Of a stretch of DNA of 64,000 nucleotides, positions 45,333-56,115 are shown piece after piece (position 1 is the first letter of the stretch; every line of letters starts with the position of its first letter). Below the pieces are notes generated by a model, which was given only the letters and a program-made list of their open reading frames with translations, made no database searches and had not been told where the DNA came from. The stretch is from Pseudomonas abietaniphila (GTDB lineage: Bacteria; Pseudomonadota; Gammaproteobacteria; Pseudomonadales; Pseudomonadaceae), in assembly GCF_039697315.1 (NCBI RefSeq), contig NZ_CP155619.1, positions 3,782,001 through 3,846,000 on the forward strand, read 5' to 3'. A program made the translations under genes and the position numbers.

Positions 45333-45929
45333 CTACGGAACCAGATAACCCTTGATGCCGGTGAAGATGATCTGCGCGGCCAGTGCACAGACGAACAGTC
45401 CCATCAGGCGGCTGACAATTTGAAGGCCTTGATCGCCCAGCACGCGTTCGATGCTGTTGGACAGGTAAAGCACCACACCCACGGTGAAACTCGCCAACGC
45501 AATGCTGACGATGGCGGTCAGCTTGTCGTCCCAATGGGGCTGGCTGACGCCCATCACCAACAGCGCGCCAATAGTGCCGGGGCCGACGGTAATCGGGATG
45601 GTCAGTGGAACGATGGTGACGTCCTGTTGCACGTTGTCGGTCTGAACGCCGGATTTGCCCTGCGCCATGCCCAGCGCAGAGATGAACAGCACGCTCCCGG
45701 CGCCAATCCGAAAAGCGTCGGCGGTGATGCCGAAGACGGTGAAAATCACGCGCCCGAACAGGTACAGCAACACGCTCGATACCAATGTTGCGAAGGCAAC
45801 CTTCCACGCCAGGTAGCGGCGCTCTTTGCGCGAATAGCCTCGGCTCAGGCTGATAAAGCAGGACAGGACGAAGAACGGGCTATAGAGCACCAGCATCTTC
45901 AGGTAAACGCTGAACAACACATGCAGCAT
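45333..45929 (-). CDS. MarC-family membrane protein
   Basis: A 198-residue integral membrane protein with six hydrophobic segments and the family patterns LYSPFFVLSCFISLSRGYS, IVPLTIPITVGPGTIGALLV and IVSRLMGLFVCALAAQIIF. Members are called MarC or NAAT but the function is unsettled. Start at 45929 (MLHVLFSVYL) puts the first helix at the N-terminus. It is convergent with the tandem unknown genes. Confidence 0.88.
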   Translation of the reverse strand: MLHVLFSVYLKMLVLYSPFFVLSCFISLSRGYSRKERRYLAWKVAFATLVSSVLLYLFGRVIFTVFGITADAFRIGAGSVLFISALGMAQGKSGVQTDNVQQDVTIVPLTIPITVGPGTIGALLVMGVSQPHWDDKLTAIVSIALASFTVGVVLYLSNSIERVLGDQGLQIVSRLMGLFVCALAAQIIFTGIKGYLVP

Positions 45930-45994
45930 GGCTTGAGCTCGTGGCGGCAGATTTGGACGGGGCAAGTCTATCAGGCGCCGCGCACGCCGGAGGT

Positions 45995-48790
45995 TCAGTT
46001 TTGCTGATAGCGTTCCGGGTCGCCGGCTTCTGCGCCCGCTTGATTACGCGCCCGTTGCTCCACCCAGTACTCCACCAGCTCGCGCAGTTGAGACAGCTCG
46101 ACGGGTTTGGACATATGCCCGTCCATGCCTGACTGGCGGGCGCGGTCCTTGTGTTCGGCCAGAATGTGGGCGGTCAGCGCGACCACGGGGGTGCGTTTGC
46201 GTTGATTACCCACTTCCCAGGCGCGCAATTGCTGGGTGGCCGAGAAGCCGTCGAGAATCGGCATTTCGCAATCCATCAGCACCAGGTCATAGCGCTGGGC
46301 TTTCATCGCCCTCAGCGCCTCTTCGCCATTGCTGGCGGTGTCGGGCTGAAGATTGAGTTTGCCCAGCATGCCGCGGATCACCTTGGTGGAGATACTGTTG
46401 TCTTCTGCGACCAGGATGCGGAAGTCGGTGGGCACGTCGACCTCGAGGTTGACGACGGGCGAGGGTGGAAACGGCGCCTGGCCTTTATTGCGCTGATTGA
46501 GTTCGTCGGCCAGCGTGGTTTTCAGGGTGTAACCGGCCACCGGTTTGGCGAGGATGCGTTTGACCCCGGCATTGCGTGCGATGACCTTGCTCGGTGCATT
46601 GCTGATGCCGGTGAGCATGATCAGCAGGATGTCGTGGTTAAGGCTCGGGTCTTCCTTGATCTTGGCGGCCAGTTGCATGCCGGTCATGCCGGGCATGTTC
46701 TGGTCGAGCAACACGATGTCGAAGTAATCTCGCAGGTGCGCCTTGGTGCGCAGCAGGGCCAAGGCTTCTTTGCCTGACGGCACCGCGCTGACGTTCAGAC
46801 CCCAGGCACTGCATTGCTGGACAAGCACCTTGCGGCAGGTGTCGTTGTCGTCCACCACGAGCACGCGCGCGCCTTTGAGCGGGCTGTCGAGGTCGGCAGG
46901 GGGTTGTTCAAGCCGCTCTGCGTCCAGCGGCAGGCTCAACCACAGGGTACTGCCCTGGTTGCTGCCGCTCTGGATGCCAAATTCCCCGTTCATCAACAGG
47001 ATCAACTGGCGTGCGATGACCAGCCCCAGGTGGCCGCCGACCTTGCTCGCCGCCAGGAAGTTCTTGCTGTGCAGCTCTGCGTGGAGCAAGGCGTCACGCT
47101 CTTTGGGCGTGAGCGGTGTGCCGCTGTCCTGGACGGCGATGCGCAAACGCGGTTTTCCTCCGCGGGAGTCGAGGGCGACCACCAGCAAGATCTCGCCCTC
47201 GTCGGTCTTTTTTAACGCGTTTTCCAGCAGGCTGAGCAGCGTCTGTCGCAAGCGGGTCGGATCGCCACTGATGACCCGCGGGACTTGCGGCTGAATGAAG
47301 CTGATCAACTCGACGCTCTGCTGTTCGGCCTTCGCACGGAAAATGCTGAGGCAGTCTTCGATCATCGCGCTGAGGTCGAACTGAACGTCATCCAGCTCGA
47401 TCTGCCCGGACTCCAGCTTGGTGATATCGAGGATTTCGTTGATCAATGTCAGCAGCTCGTTGCCGGCGCTATGAATCGTCTGCACGTAGTCGCGTTGCTT
47501 GACCGACAACGGGGTGCCCAGCAATAACTCGGTCATGCCGAGTACGCCGTTCATGGGCGTACGGATCTCGTGGCTGATCTTCGCCAGGAATTCGGCTTTG
47601 GCATTGATCTCGGCAGTGCTGGCCGCGAGTTCCCGGCTGATGCTGAAGTTGTCTTCGGTGATGCTGCGATGGCGCTCGCTCAGCGCGATGCTCATCAGCA
47701 GACCACAGAGGCAGAACATGCCCATCACCGCAATGATCAGGGTCTGAGCAGCGATGGTCGTCAACCAGAGCATGGCCGGCAGGATCACCAGGTTGCCCAG
47801 GTTGAACACAATCATCGCGATGACGAAAGGGCGTGCGGGCGCATACCCTTTTTGCAGGTGATAGATCGACACCAGCGTGATTGTGAGCGTAGTGAGGGCC
47901 ACCAGCAGGAAGGTCAGAAGGTTCAGCGGCAACGTGTCAACGAACAACACCAGCAAACCACCGAAGCCGACGATCAGCAACACGCTCATCAGTAACCGGT
48001 TCAACACTTCGACGCCGCGCTGGACGAAGAAGCAGTAGGCGTACATCAGGCCCGTGGCGGCTGCGAGCAGCAGGGCGAGGTGAGCGCTGGGGGTTTGCGC
48101 CAGGTGCCAGTGCGGCAACCAGGGCGCCTGCAGGTTGAGCAGCAACAGGGCGCTCAGGCCCAGAAAGCCTTCGCAGGCCGCCAGCCATAAACTGCTAACC
48201 GAGCGCGATTGGGCGAAGCGCGTGATGTTCTGCACGATCAACATGATCAGCGAGCCGAAGAACAGCCCGAGTAACAGTGGACGGCGCTCATCCGCAGCGC
48301 TTGCGACCGCGGATTCCAGCGAAATGTTGGGCCGCAGTTCCTGTTCGGACTTCAGGCGCAGGTAGAGATCCAGCGGCTTGTCGCTGCGTGGAACCGGCAA
48401 CAGAAAGTCGATGGACGGCAGCGGTTGAGCGGAGCGGGGGACCTTGTTACCGGAGCGTGAGTGATCGATCAGGGTCTCGCCGTCGAGCACGTACATGTCA
48501 ACGGTCGCGAGGTCCGGGGCGAAGATACGCACCAGTTGTTCGTGGTCGGTAGGGGGCAGCAGATAGTGCAACCACAGCGCAGAGTCACGGCTGGTGGCGC
48601 GGACCTGGTCGAGTTCGACCGGGCTGAATTGGGAGTCGTAATGCGCGGAGCGAATGTCGCTGAGTTGCAGGTTGGCCTGATCGTCGACAAGGGTCGACCA
48701 TCCTGCGCTGACCTCGGCGGATGCCGTAGGGACGCAGAGCTGGGCCATCATGGCGATGATCAAACAAGTGGCAATCCTGAGCCAGCGCAC
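45995..48790 (-). CDS. retS: hybrid sensor kinase RetS
   Basis: A 931-residue hybrid kinase: signal peptide, 7TMR-DISMED2 periplasmic domain (about 30-170), seven membrane helices (about 175-380), HisKA with KISHEIRTPMNGVLGMTELL (histidine near 407), an HATPase part (NALKKTDEGEILLVVA, DSGTPLTPKER, HLGLVIARQL) and two receivers (VLVVDDNDTCRKVL near 643, ILVAEDNSISTKVI near 787). This order, and the position just after purD, match P. aeruginosa RetS, which inhibits GacS and so lowers RsmY/RsmZ, promoting acute-infection functions over biofilm. The start is GTG with AAGGGA seven bases upstream. Confidence 0.92.
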   Translation of the reverse strand: MRWLRIATCLIIAMMAQLCVPTASAEVSAGWSTLVDDQANLQLSDIRSAHYDSQFSPVELDQVRATSRDSALWLHYLLPPTDHEQLVRIFAPDLATVDMYVLDGETLIDHSRSGNKVPRSAQPLPSIDFLLPVPRSDKPLDLYLRLKSEQELRPNISLESAVASAADERRPLLLGLFFGSLIMLIVQNITRFAQSRSVSSLWLAACEGFLGLSALLLLNLQAPWLPHWHLAQTPSAHLALLLAAATGLMYAYCFFVQRGVEVLNRLLMSVLLIVGFGGLLVLFVDTLPLNLLTFLLVALTTLTITLVSIYHLQKGYAPARPFVIAMIVFNLGNLVILPAMLWLTTIAAQTLIIAVMGMFCLCGLLMSIALSERHRSITEDNFSISRELAASTAEINAKAEFLAKISHEIRTPMNGVLGMTELLLGTPLSVKQRDYVQTIHSAGNELLTLINEILDITKLESGQIELDDVQFDLSAMIEDCLSIFRAKAEQQSVELISFIQPQVPRVISGDPTRLRQTLLSLLENALKKTDEGEILLVVALDSRGGKPRLRIAVQDSGTPLTPKERDALLHAELHSKNFLAASKVGGHLGLVIARQLILLMNGEFGIQSGSNQGSTLWLSLPLDAERLEQPPADLDSPLKGARVLVVDDNDTCRKVLVQQCSAWGLNVSAVPSGKEALALLRTKAHLRDYFDIVLLDQNMPGMTGMQLAAKIKEDPSLNHDILLIMLTGISNAPSKVIARNAGVKRILAKPVAGYTLKTTLADELNQRNKGQAPFPPSPVVNLEVDVPTDFRILVAEDNSISTKVIRGMLGKLNLQPDTASNGEEALRAMKAQRYDLVLMDCEMPILDGFSATQQLRAWEVGNQRKRTPVVALTAHILAEHKDRARQSGMDGHMSKPVELSQLRELVEYWVEQRARNQAGAEAGDPERYQQN

Positions 48791-48844
48791 GGCGAAATCC
48801 CTTCGTGAATGAAGCCAGTTGACTCTGGAGCGACACTGGATGAT

Positions 48845-48874
48845 CAGCCGGTTCTCCGAACGGAAAACCGGCTG
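48845..48874 (-). terminator. possible terminator after purD
   Basis: CAGCCGGTT and AACCGGCTG form a 9-bp stem between purD and retS; there is no T run, so it may be only a partial barrier. Confidence 0.4.
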
Positions 48875-48883
48875 GTTCCAGAC

Positions 48884-50179
48884 TTACTCCAGATGTTCGC
48901 CGCGTTCCCGGGCAATGGCGCGGTAGCCAATGTCCTTGCGGTAAAAACAGCCTTTCCAGTCAATCTTTGCAGCCAGTTCGTACGCCTGCTTCTGGGCATC
49001 GCCTACGCTGTCACCCAGCGCAGTTGCACACAGAACTCGACCACCGGACGTCACCACCTGGCCGTCCTTGAGCGCCGTACCGGCGTGGAACACCTTGCCC
49101 GGCAATGCGGCAGCGGCGTCCAGGCCGTTGATCGCGTCGCCTTTGGCGTAATCGGCAGGATAACCGCCTGCCGCCAGCACGATACCCAGGCTCGGACGTG
49201 GGTCCCATTGAGCCTCGACTTTGTCCAGAGCTTGCGCCAATGCGGCCTCGACCAGCAAGACCAGACTCGATTGCAGACGCAGCATGACCGGCTGGGTCTC
49301 CGGGTCGCCGAAGCGGCAGTTGAACTCGATGACCTTCGGGTTTCCGGCCTTGTCGATCATGAGACCAGCATAGAGGAAGCCGGTGTAAACGTTACCTTCG
49401 TCTGCCATGCCTCTGACGGTCGGCCAGATCACCTGATCCATCACGCGCTGGTGGACGTCGGCGGTGACCACCGGGGCAGGGGAGTAAGCACCCATGCCGC
49501 CCGTGTTCGGGCCGCTGTCGCCATCGCCCACGCGTTTGTGGTCCTGGCTGGTGGCCATTGGCAGCACGTTCTTGCCGTCGACCATGACGATGAAGCTGGC
49601 TTCTTCGCCGTCGAGGAACTCTTCGATGACGACACGGGAACCGGCGTCGCCGAAGGTGTTGCCTGCGAGCATGTCGCGCACGGCTTCTTCGGCTTCTTCC
49701 AGGGTCATGGCGACGATCACGCCTTTACCGGCTGCCAGGCCATCGGCCTTGATCACGATCGGTGCGCCTTTTTCGCGCAGGTAAGCCAGCGCGGGTTCGA
49801 TCTCGGTGAAGTTCTGGTAATCGGCAGTCGGGATCTTGTGACGCGCCAGGAAGTCCTTGGTGAAGGCTTTCGAACCTTCCAGCTGTGCAGCGCCCTTGGT
49901 CGGACCGAAGCAGTCCAGGCCACGGGAACGGAACAGATCAACCACGCCGGCGACCAGCGGCACTTCCGGGCCGACGATGGTGAGCGAAACGTTCTTCTCG
50001 GCGAAGTCAGCCAGTTGCTCAAGCGCCAGGACGTCGATGGCGACGTTCTCGCACTTGGCTTCGATGGCCGTACCCGCGTTGCCCGGCGCAACGAAAACCT
50101 TCTGGACGCGCTGATCCTGCGCGACCTTCCAGGCCAGAGCGTGTTCGCGGCCACCGCTACCGATGATGAGTACGTTCAT
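48884..50179 (-). CDS. purD: phosphoribosylamine-glycine ligase PurD
   Basis: A 431-residue ATP-grasp ligase of purine synthesis, joining glycine to phosphoribosylamine. Motifs: LIIGSGGREHALAWKVAQ at the start, GPEVPLVAGVVDLFR and GDPETQPVMLRLQSSLV. Length is normal. It follows purH after a REPIN, an operon order known in pseudomonads. Confidence 0.97.
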   Translation of the reverse strand: MNVLIIGSGGREHALAWKVAQDQRVQKVFVAPGNAGTAIEAKCENVAIDVLALEQLADFAEKNVSLTIVGPEVPLVAGVVDLFRSRGLDCFGPTKGAAQLEGSKAFTKDFLARHKIPTADYQNFTEIEPALAYLREKGAPIVIKADGLAAGKGVIVAMTLEEAEEAVRDMLAGNTFGDAGSRVVIEEFLDGEEASFIVMVDGKNVLPMATSQDHKRVGDGDSGPNTGGMGAYSPAPVVTADVHQRVMDQVIWPTVRGMADEGNVYTGFLYAGLMIDKAGNPKVIEFNCRFGDPETQPVMLRLQSSLVLLVEAALAQALDKVEAQWDPRPSLGIVLAAGGYPADYAKGDAINGLDAAAALPGKVFHAGTALKDGQVVTSGGRVLCATALGDSVGDAQKQAYELAAKIDWKGCFYRKDIGYRAIARERGEHLE

Positions 50180-50252
50180 TTTTTAAACCTCGATGACGCT
50201 AATTCTGTGGGTTTCGCTGGCAGGTCGGCGGTCTGTGCGCCGAAAACCAACC

Positions 50253-50343
50253 CTGTGGGAGCGAGCTTGCTCGCGAAAGCGGTGTGTCAGTCGACGTTAA
50301 TGTCTCTGGCAGATTGCATTCGCGAGCAAGCTCGCTCCCACAG
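50253..50343. repeat. REPIN between purH and purD
   Basis: CTGTGGGAGCGAGCTTGCTC at the left and the reverse-complement copy at the right (50318-50343) flank about 42 bases. Same subtype as the single unit at 15442. Confidence 0.85.
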
Positions 50344-50355
50344 TTAATCGGTGTA

Positions 50356-51963
50356 TCAGTGACGGAAATGGCGCATGCCCGTGAAGACCATGGCGATTCC
50401 GGCTTCGTCGGCCGCTGCAATCACTTCGTTGTCGCGCATCGAGCCGCCCGGCTGGATCACCGCAGTGATGCCGACCTTGGCGGCGTTGTCGATGCCGTCA
50501 CGGAACGGGAAGAAAGCGTCCGACGCCATGACCGCGCCCTGAACCTGCAGGCCTGCGTGCTCGGCCTTGATGGCCGCGATGCGTGCGGAGTTCACACGGC
50601 TCATCTGGCCGGCGCCGACACCGATGGTCTGACGGTTCTTGGCGTAGACGATGGCGTTGGATTTGACATACTTGGCGACTTTCCAGGCGAAGATCAGGTC
50701 GTGGATTTCCTGCTCGCTCGGCGCGCGCTTGGTCACGACTTTCAGATCGTCGGCGGTGATCATGCCGATGTCACGGCTCTGCACCAGCAGGCCGCCATTG
50801 ACGCGTTTGTAGTCCCACGCCGGAGCGCGTTCGCTGTCCCACTGGCCGCTGGTCAACAGACGAACGTTGGCTTTGCTGGCAACGATGGCCTGGGCTTCGG
50901 CGCTGACGCTTGGGGCGATGATCACTTCGACGAACTGGCGCTCGACGATGGCCTTGGCGGTCTCGGCGTCCAGTTGACGGTTAAAGGCGATGATGCCGCC
51001 GAAGGCCGACTCGCTGTCGGTGGCATAAGCCAGCTCGTACGCCTGACGAATGCCGCCTTCGGCGTCCGGGCTGACCGCTACGCCGCACGGGTTGGCGTGC
51101 TTGACGATGACGCAGGCCGGCTTGACGAAGCTCTTCACGCATTCCAGTGCAGCGTCGGTATCGGCGACGTTGTTGTAGGAGAGTTCTTTGCCCTGCAACT
51201 GGGTTGCGGTGGCAATGCCGACTTCGGCGGGTTTGGCTTCAACGTAGAACGCCGCGCTCTGATGCGGGTTCTCGCCGTAGCGCATTTCCTGAGCCTTGAT
51301 GAACTGTGTATTGAAGGTGCGCGGGAATTCGCTGCGGCCTTCGGTCGACAGGGTTTCGGCGCTCTGGTCGACGCTGCCCAGGTAGTTGGCGATCATGCCG
51401 TCGTAGGCGGCGGTGTGTTCGAACGCCTTGAGCATCAGGTCGAAACGCTGTGCGTAGGTCAGACCACCGGCCTTGAGGCTTTCCAGCACCTGGCTGTAAT
51501 CGCTCGCGTTGACCACGATGGCGACGTCTTTATGGTTTTTCGCGGCCGAACGGACCATGGTAGGGCCGCCGATGTCGATGTTTTCGATAGCGGTCGGCAG
51601 GTCGCAGCCTGGCTTGGAAACCGTGGCTTCGAACGGATACAGGTTCACGGCCACCAGGTCGATCGGCTTGATGCCGTGTTCGGCCATGATGGCGTCGTCG
51701 GTGCCGCGACGTCCCAGAATGCCCCCGTGGATTTTCGGGTGAAGGGTCTTGACGCGACCGTCCATCATTTCTGCAAAGCCGGTGTAATCCGCGACTTCTA
51801 CCGCTGCGACGCCGTTGTCCTTGAGCAGCTTGAAGGTGCCGCCAGTGGAGAGGATCTCGACGCCGAGGGCTTCGAGTTCACGGGCGAATTCAAGGATCCC
51901 GGTCTTGTCGGAAACGCTGATCAAGGCGCGGCGGATCGGCAGGCGGGTAGTCTGGTCGGTCAT
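50356..51963 (-). CDS. purH: bifunctional AICAR formyltransferase / IMP cyclohydrolase PurH
   Basis: A 535-residue enzyme performing the last two steps to IMP. The N-terminal MGS-like cyclohydrolase part ([20 protein letters not shown]) and the formyltransferase part with [20 protein letters not shown] are clear. Start at 51963 (MTDQTTRL) gives the family length; an earlier ATG in the frame was dismissed. Confidence 0.97.
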   Translation of the reverse strand: MTDQTTRLPIRRALISVSDKTGILEFARELEALGVEILSTGGTFKLLKDNGVAAVEVADYTGFAEMMDGRVKTLHPKIHGGILGRRGTDDAIMAEHGIKPIDLVAVNLYPFEATVSKPGCDLPTAIENIDIGGPTMVRSAAKNHKDVAIVVNASDYSQVLESLKAGGLTYAQRFDLMLKAFEHTAAYDGMIANYLGSVDQSAETLSTEGRSEFPRTFNTQFIKAQEMRYGENPHQSAAFYVEAKPAEVGIATATQLQGKELSYNNVADTDAALECVKSFVKPACVIVKHANPCGVAVSPDAEGGIRQAYELAYATDSESAFGGIIAFNRQLDAETAKAIVERQFVEVIIAPSVSAEAQAIVASKANVRLLTSGQWDSERAPAWDYKRVNGGLLVQSRDIGMITADDLKVVTKRAPSEQEIHDLIFAWKVAKYVKSNAIVYAKNRQTIGVGAGQMSRVNSARIAAIKAEHAGLQVQGAVMASDAFFPFRDGIDNAAKVGITAVIQPGGSMRDNEVIAAADEAGIAMVFTGMRHFRH

Positions 51964-51995
51964 CTCAACTTCCATCAAAAGCAAATGAGTTCTAC

Positions 51996-52031
51996 AAAAA
52001 AAGCGACCGCATTGAAGTGAGGTCGCTTTTT
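51996..52031 (-). terminator. Rho-independent terminator after fis
   Basis: AAAAAGCGACC and GGTCGCTTTTT form a stem with a 12-base loop and T runs. It lies just after fis and before purH. Confidence 0.85.
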
Positions 52032-52044
52032 GTGTTCTGGATGC

Positions 52045-52365
52045 TTACAGCAGGTCGTACTGCTTGAGTTTCTTGCGCAAGGTGCCACGGTTCAGACCGA
52101 GCAGTTCGGACGCCTTCGTCTGGTTGCCCTTGACGTAATTCATCACGCACTCGAGCAAAGGCGCTTCGACTTCCGAGAGCACGAGATTGTAAACATCAGT
52201 GACGGCAGCACCTTCAAGGTGAGCGAAATAATTGTGCAGCGCCTTTTCGACGCTTCCACGAAGGGTCTGACCTTCTTCGCTTGGCGTGTTGAGGTGCTGT
52301 TTCAAATTGACGTTGTCGCTCACGGGTGTTGTTCCACTCACTAAAGTCTCTGTCATCATCGTCAT
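52045..52365 (-). CDS. fis: DNA-binding protein Fis
   Basis: A 106-residue nucleoid protein. The C-terminal helix-turn-helix reads [20 protein letters not shown] and is preceded by the dimer core [20 protein letters not shown]. Fis bends DNA and acts in transcription of stable RNA genes and growth-phase control. Its start overlaps the dusB stop by four bases, the classic dusB-fis operon. Confidence 0.96.
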   Translation of the reverse strand: MTMMTETLVSGTTPVSDNVNLKQHLNTPSEEGQTLRGSVEKALHNYFAHLEGAAVTDVYNLVLSEVEAPLLECVMNYVKGNQTKASELLGLNRGTLRKKLKQYDLL

Positions 52366-53375
52366 GCGGCCACCTCTTGTTCGTTCCCTGCTTCCGGGCT
52401 TTTATAGCGTTCGGCAAAGAATTCCCGAACGTTGGCGCACTGTGCTTCCGTACCTTCCAAACGATTGAAATGGGCGCGAAACTCCCTGGCGCCCGGCAAG
52501 GTTGCGAGATACCAGCCGACGTGTTTACGGGCGATCCGCACGCCCATAACGTCGCCATAGAACGTGTGAAGCGCGGCCAGATGCTCTAGCAGAATGCGTT
52601 CCACTTCACCCAACGCCAGCGCAGGGAGTTTTTCCCCGGTGCGCAAGTAGTGTTCTATCTCGCGAAAAATCCATGGGCGCCCTTGGGCGGCCCGGCCAAT
52701 CAACAGTCCATCGGCACCGGTCGCGTGCAAGACGTGCCGGGCTTTTTCCGGTGAATCGATGTCGCCGTTGGCGAACACCGGAATCGACACCGCCTGCTTG
52801 ATTGCAGCGATGGTGTCGTACTCGGCTTCACCGGTGTAGAGATCCGCGCGGGTTCGACCATGCACCGCCAAGGCCTGGATTCCGGCTTGTTCGGCGATTC
52901 TGGCGACCGTCAGACCATTTTTGTTCGCCCGGTCCCAGCCGGTACGAATCTTCAGGGTGACCGGCACGTCGACTGCCGCGACCACCGCGTGCAGGATTTC
53001 GGTCACCAACTGCTCATCTTTCAACAGTGCGGAACCAGCGGCCTTGTTGCAGACCTTTTTCGCCGGACAGCCCATGTTGATATCGATGATCTGTGCGCCA
53101 AGTTCGACGTTGGCGCGTGCTGCATCCGCAAGCATCTGCGGATCTCCACCGGCGATCTGTACCGAACGGGGTTCGGGATCACCTTCGTGAATCATGCGTA
53201 ACCGCGATTTGCGGCTGTTCCACAGGCTCATGTCACTGGTGACCATTTCCGACACCACCAGACCTGCGCCGAGTTGGCGACAGAGCTGCCGGAAGGGCTG
53301 GTCGGTGACGCCCGCCATGGGGGCGAGAATCAAGCCGTTCTGCAATGTATATGGGCCGATGCGTACCGCCGACAT
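52362..53375 (-). CDS. dusB: tRNA-dihydrouridine synthase DusB
   Basis: A 337-residue FMN enzyme reducing uridines in tRNA. Motifs: [39 protein letters not shown] with the catalytic cysteine, and [16 protein letters not shown]. It starts the dusB-fis operon. The gap between 53376 and 53670 (295 bases) holds its promoter; nothing else is visible there. Confidence 0.96.
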   Translation of the reverse strand: MSAVRIGPYTLQNGLILAPMAGVTDQPFRQLCRQLGAGLVVSEMVTSDMSLWNSRKSRLRMIHEGDPEPRSVQIAGGDPQMLADAARANVELGAQIIDINMGCPAKKVCNKAAGSALLKDEQLVTEILHAVVAAVDVPVTLKIRTGWDRANKNGLTVARIAEQAGIQALAVHGRTRADLYTGEAEYDTIAAIKQAVSIPVFANGDIDSPEKARHVLHATGADGLLIGRAAQGRPWIFREIEHYLRTGEKLPALALGEVERILLEHLAALHTFYGDVMGVRIARKHVGWYLATLPGAREFRAHFNRLEGTEAQCANVREFFAERYKSPEAGNEQEVAA

Positions 53376-53670
53376 AGGGTGACCTGTTGTGGGGCCGAAT
53401 CACGAGGTCTGGTCCGAAAAGTGCCACCAATCAAAGTCGGCGCGACGGTTCAGACAGGACCCAGAGTATGAAAAAGGGTGGGCATGATACCCGCTCTCGA
53501 TGACTGGATAAAGGCTGAATTGGATAAAATCTGAACAGTTGCTTTCTTATTGCGAACGGTTAGGTTCGGGATCGCGCTGTCATAAAACTGTCGTCGGTTT
53601 TTCAGCCGCTCTGCGCCGCATTTTCACGCGGTCGCTGCGCTCGCCATTCAGTCAAGGCCGGTCTCGGAGT

Positions 53671-55053
53671 TTACTCCGGCGAGCGAAAACTCAAACTGTA
53701 ATTCACCGCTTTCGGACCAGGGTCGAGAATGTCCAGAGCAATGTGAATAGGCGTCTGCGGCGGCATTTCGTCCTTGCCAGCCAGCTCGCCGCTCAAATAT
53801 TCGCCGGGCTTGAACCGACGACTGGCAATCAACTGACCGCTGGTATCGGCGAAGCGCAGCTCCAGCAGCGGAAACGGCTGAGAGAAGGAGGCGCGGTTGT
53901 AAATGATCGCATCGACCACCAGCGCGCCCTGAAACTCGGGATGACTGCGGACCACCAGATTGCTGCTTTTGAGCAGCTTGATGTCGACCTTGGAAGGCAC
54001 CTTGCAGCCGACCTGCGGGCAGATCTCCTGGAACCAGGGGCGGTATTGATCCTGACGGGCGAGCTCGTCGAAGTGATACCAGATGTATTGGCCCGCCAGC
54101 GCGCCCAGCGCAATCAGCACCAGCAGCAGCCAGAGCACGCGGCGACCCGTGCGCGGTTTGGGCTTTTGCCAGGCCAGTTGCAGCGGGTCGTCTGTCAGGT
54201 CCAGCAATGCCCGGTCGCGCAAGGCCGGTTCACTGCGCTCGCGTTTGCCATGGGCCTGCGGCCGCTCGTCCTCATCGTCGTCTTCGTGACGGTGAGCGGG
54301 ATCGCGCGCGTCGTCGCCATCCAGTGCCGAAAAGCGTTCGGACGCGTGTGGCTCATCGATTTCGGTCTCGACATGGCGCAGACGAGCATGTGTCGGCTCA
54401 TCGTCGATGTCGTCGGTGTTCAGTGAGAGCGAGGGCTCGGTGCGTTGGTCGTCGTCCCGGTCGATATCCTCGCCCACCTGCGGTTCGTCGAGAGGGTCGT
54501 GGTCGTCGCGTTCGACGATGACTTCAGCGCGCAATTCCGGCAGGTGGTTGACGTCGTCGTGGCTCAGCCCGTGGTCCCAGTGTTCTGTGCTGACTTCAGG
54601 CTCGTCGCGGCGAGCGCTGAATGACTCGACCTCGTCGTGGTCACGGGCGTGGCTGGCGCGGCCGAAGGATTCGGGCAACTGAATCTCGCGCTGTTCAAGG
54701 CGGGCGAGCTCCACATCGAGGTCGTCCAGATCCAGGCTGTCCACGTCGACGTTACGGGTTTCGCGCTTGACCGGCAGCGGGGCCGGCTCGGGCACCGTTA
54801 CGGAGTGGCTCGCGAGGACGGCAGGCGTTTCCACCGGTCCGGGTGTCGGGACCGGCGCGGACACGGCGGGCGCTGGCGGTTCCGCGCTGGCGTTCGCGGC
54901 CCCGATCCGTTGCTCCAGCAGTTGTTTCGCGGCGTTGAACACTTGCAGGCAAGAGCCGCAGCGCACCATGCCTCGAGCAACGCTCAACTGGGCGTGGCTG
55001 ACGCGGAAACTGGTCTGGCAGTGCGGGCACTGGGTGACGAAGCTGTCGGTCAT
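53671..55053 (-). CDS. zinc-ribbon DUF3426 membrane protein
   Basis: A 460-residue protein with an N-terminal MJ0042-type zinc ribbon (CPHCQTSFRVSHAQL, then VRCGSCLQVFNA), a long acidic, low-complexity middle (about 100-300), one membrane helix (RVLWLLLVLIALGALAGQYI) near residue 320 and a C-terminal DUF3426 domain. It is predicted to sit in the inner membrane with the ribbon in the cytoplasm. Function unknown. It follows prmA by 48 bases. Confidence 0.85.
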   Translation of the reverse strand: MTDSFVTQCPHCQTSFRVSHAQLSVARGMVRCGSCLQVFNAAKQLLEQRIGAANASAEPPAPAVSAPVPTPGPVETPAVLASHSVTVPEPAPLPVKRETRNVDVDSLDLDDLDVELARLEQREIQLPESFGRASHARDHDEVESFSARRDEPEVSTEHWDHGLSHDDVNHLPELRAEVIVERDDHDPLDEPQVGEDIDRDDDQRTEPSLSLNTDDIDDEPTHARLRHVETEIDEPHASERFSALDGDDARDPAHRHEDDDEDERPQAHGKRERSEPALRDRALLDLTDDPLQLAWQKPKPRTGRRVLWLLLVLIALGALAGQYIWYHFDELARQDQYRPWFQEICPQVGCKVPSKVDIKLLKSSNLVVRSHPEFQGALVVDAIIYNRASFSQPFPLLELRFADTSGQLIASRRFKPGEYLSGELAGKDEMPPQTPIHIALDILDPGPKAVNYSLSFRSPE

Positions 55054-55101
55054 GCGGGTATCCGGGGGTTAGCGAGCGCCTGAAGGTGTGGGGTCAGTGG
55101 A

Positions 55102-55980
55102 TCAACGACGACGACCGGTAATCCGCACCCAGCCGTCACGGTTGGCGATCGGGTCCAGGTCAAATGTGTCCGCGTAGGCAGCGGCGACTTCATCGCCTTG
55201 TTCGGCAAGAATGCCGGACAGTGCAAGACGCCCACCGGGTTTGACCAGGCTGGCCAGCTGAGGTGCCAGAGAAACCAGAGGCCCTGCGAGAATATTAGCG
55301 ACCAATACGTCAGCCGGCTCTTTGGGCAGGTCTTCGGGCAGATAGAGCGGAAATTTGTCCGCCGGTACGTTGTTGCGCCCCGCATTGTCGCGAGAAGCTT
55401 CCAGTGCCTGCACGTCGATATCGGTGCCGACCGCGTGTCGGGCGCCCAGCAGCAGTGCGGCGATGGCGAGGATGCCCGAGCCGCAGCCGAAGTCGAGTAC
55501 GTTGCAGTCGCTCAGGTCCTGACCGTCCAGCCATTCCAGGCACAGGGCGGTGGTCGGGTGGGTGCCGGTGCCGAAGGCCAGGCCCGGATCGAGCAGCAGA
55601 TTGACTGCATCGGGCTCCGGGGCTGCGTGCCAGCTTGGCACGATCCAGAGGCGCTGGCCGAAGCGCATGGGCTGGAAGTTGTCCATCCAGCTGCGTTCCC
55701 AGTCCTGGTCTTCGATCACTTCGTGCATGTGTTCCGGCAGATCGGCGCCGGTCAGCAGCTTAAGGTGCGCGAGCACGTGATCGGCGTTGGTGTCGGCTTC
55801 GAACAGGGCCAGCAGGTGAGTGTGCGACCACAGCGGCGTGGTATTGAGTTCAGGTTCGAAGATCGGCTGGTCTTCAGCATCCATGAACGTCACGGACACG
55901 GCACCGACTTCAAGCAGCGCGTCTTCGTAGGTTTCGGCTTGTTCTGGGCTGATGGCGAGACGGACTTGCAGCCAAGGCAT
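55102..55980 (-). CDS. prmA: ribosomal protein L11 methyltransferase PrmA
   Basis: A 292-residue enzyme trimethylating L11. Motifs: [20 protein letters not shown] and the SAM site [20 protein letters not shown], then [19 protein letters not shown]. Length is normal. Confidence 0.96.
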   Translation of the reverse strand: MPWLQVRLAISPEQAETYEDALLEVGAVSVTFMDAEDQPIFEPELNTTPLWSHTHLLALFEADTNADHVLAHLKLLTGADLPEHMHEVIEDQDWERSWMDNFQPMRFGQRLWIVPSWHAAPEPDAVNLLLDPGLAFGTGTHPTTALCLEWLDGQDLSDCNVLDFGCGSGILAIAALLLGARHAVGTDIDVQALEASRDNAGRNNVPADKFPLYLPEDLPKEPADVLVANILAGPLVSLAPQLASLVKPGGRLALSGILAEQGDEVAAAYADTFDLDPIANRDGWVRITGRRR

Positions 55981-56066
55981 GGCGGATTACCTTCGAATTG
56001 AAAAAAGGACAGGCGGCGTAGAGCCACGAAAGACCCGCAAGTTTACGGGGTTCGGGGAGAAACAAC

Positions 56067-56088
56067 AAAGCCGCTCGAAAGCGGCTTT
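56067..56088 (-). terminator. terminator after accC
   Basis: AAAGCCGCT and AGCGGCTTT form a 9-bp stem with a four-base loop, followed on the minus strand by a T-rich run. It lies between accC and prmA. Confidence 0.75.
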
Positions 56089-56115
56089 GCGGGTCTGTAG
56101 CACTCTATGGGCGGA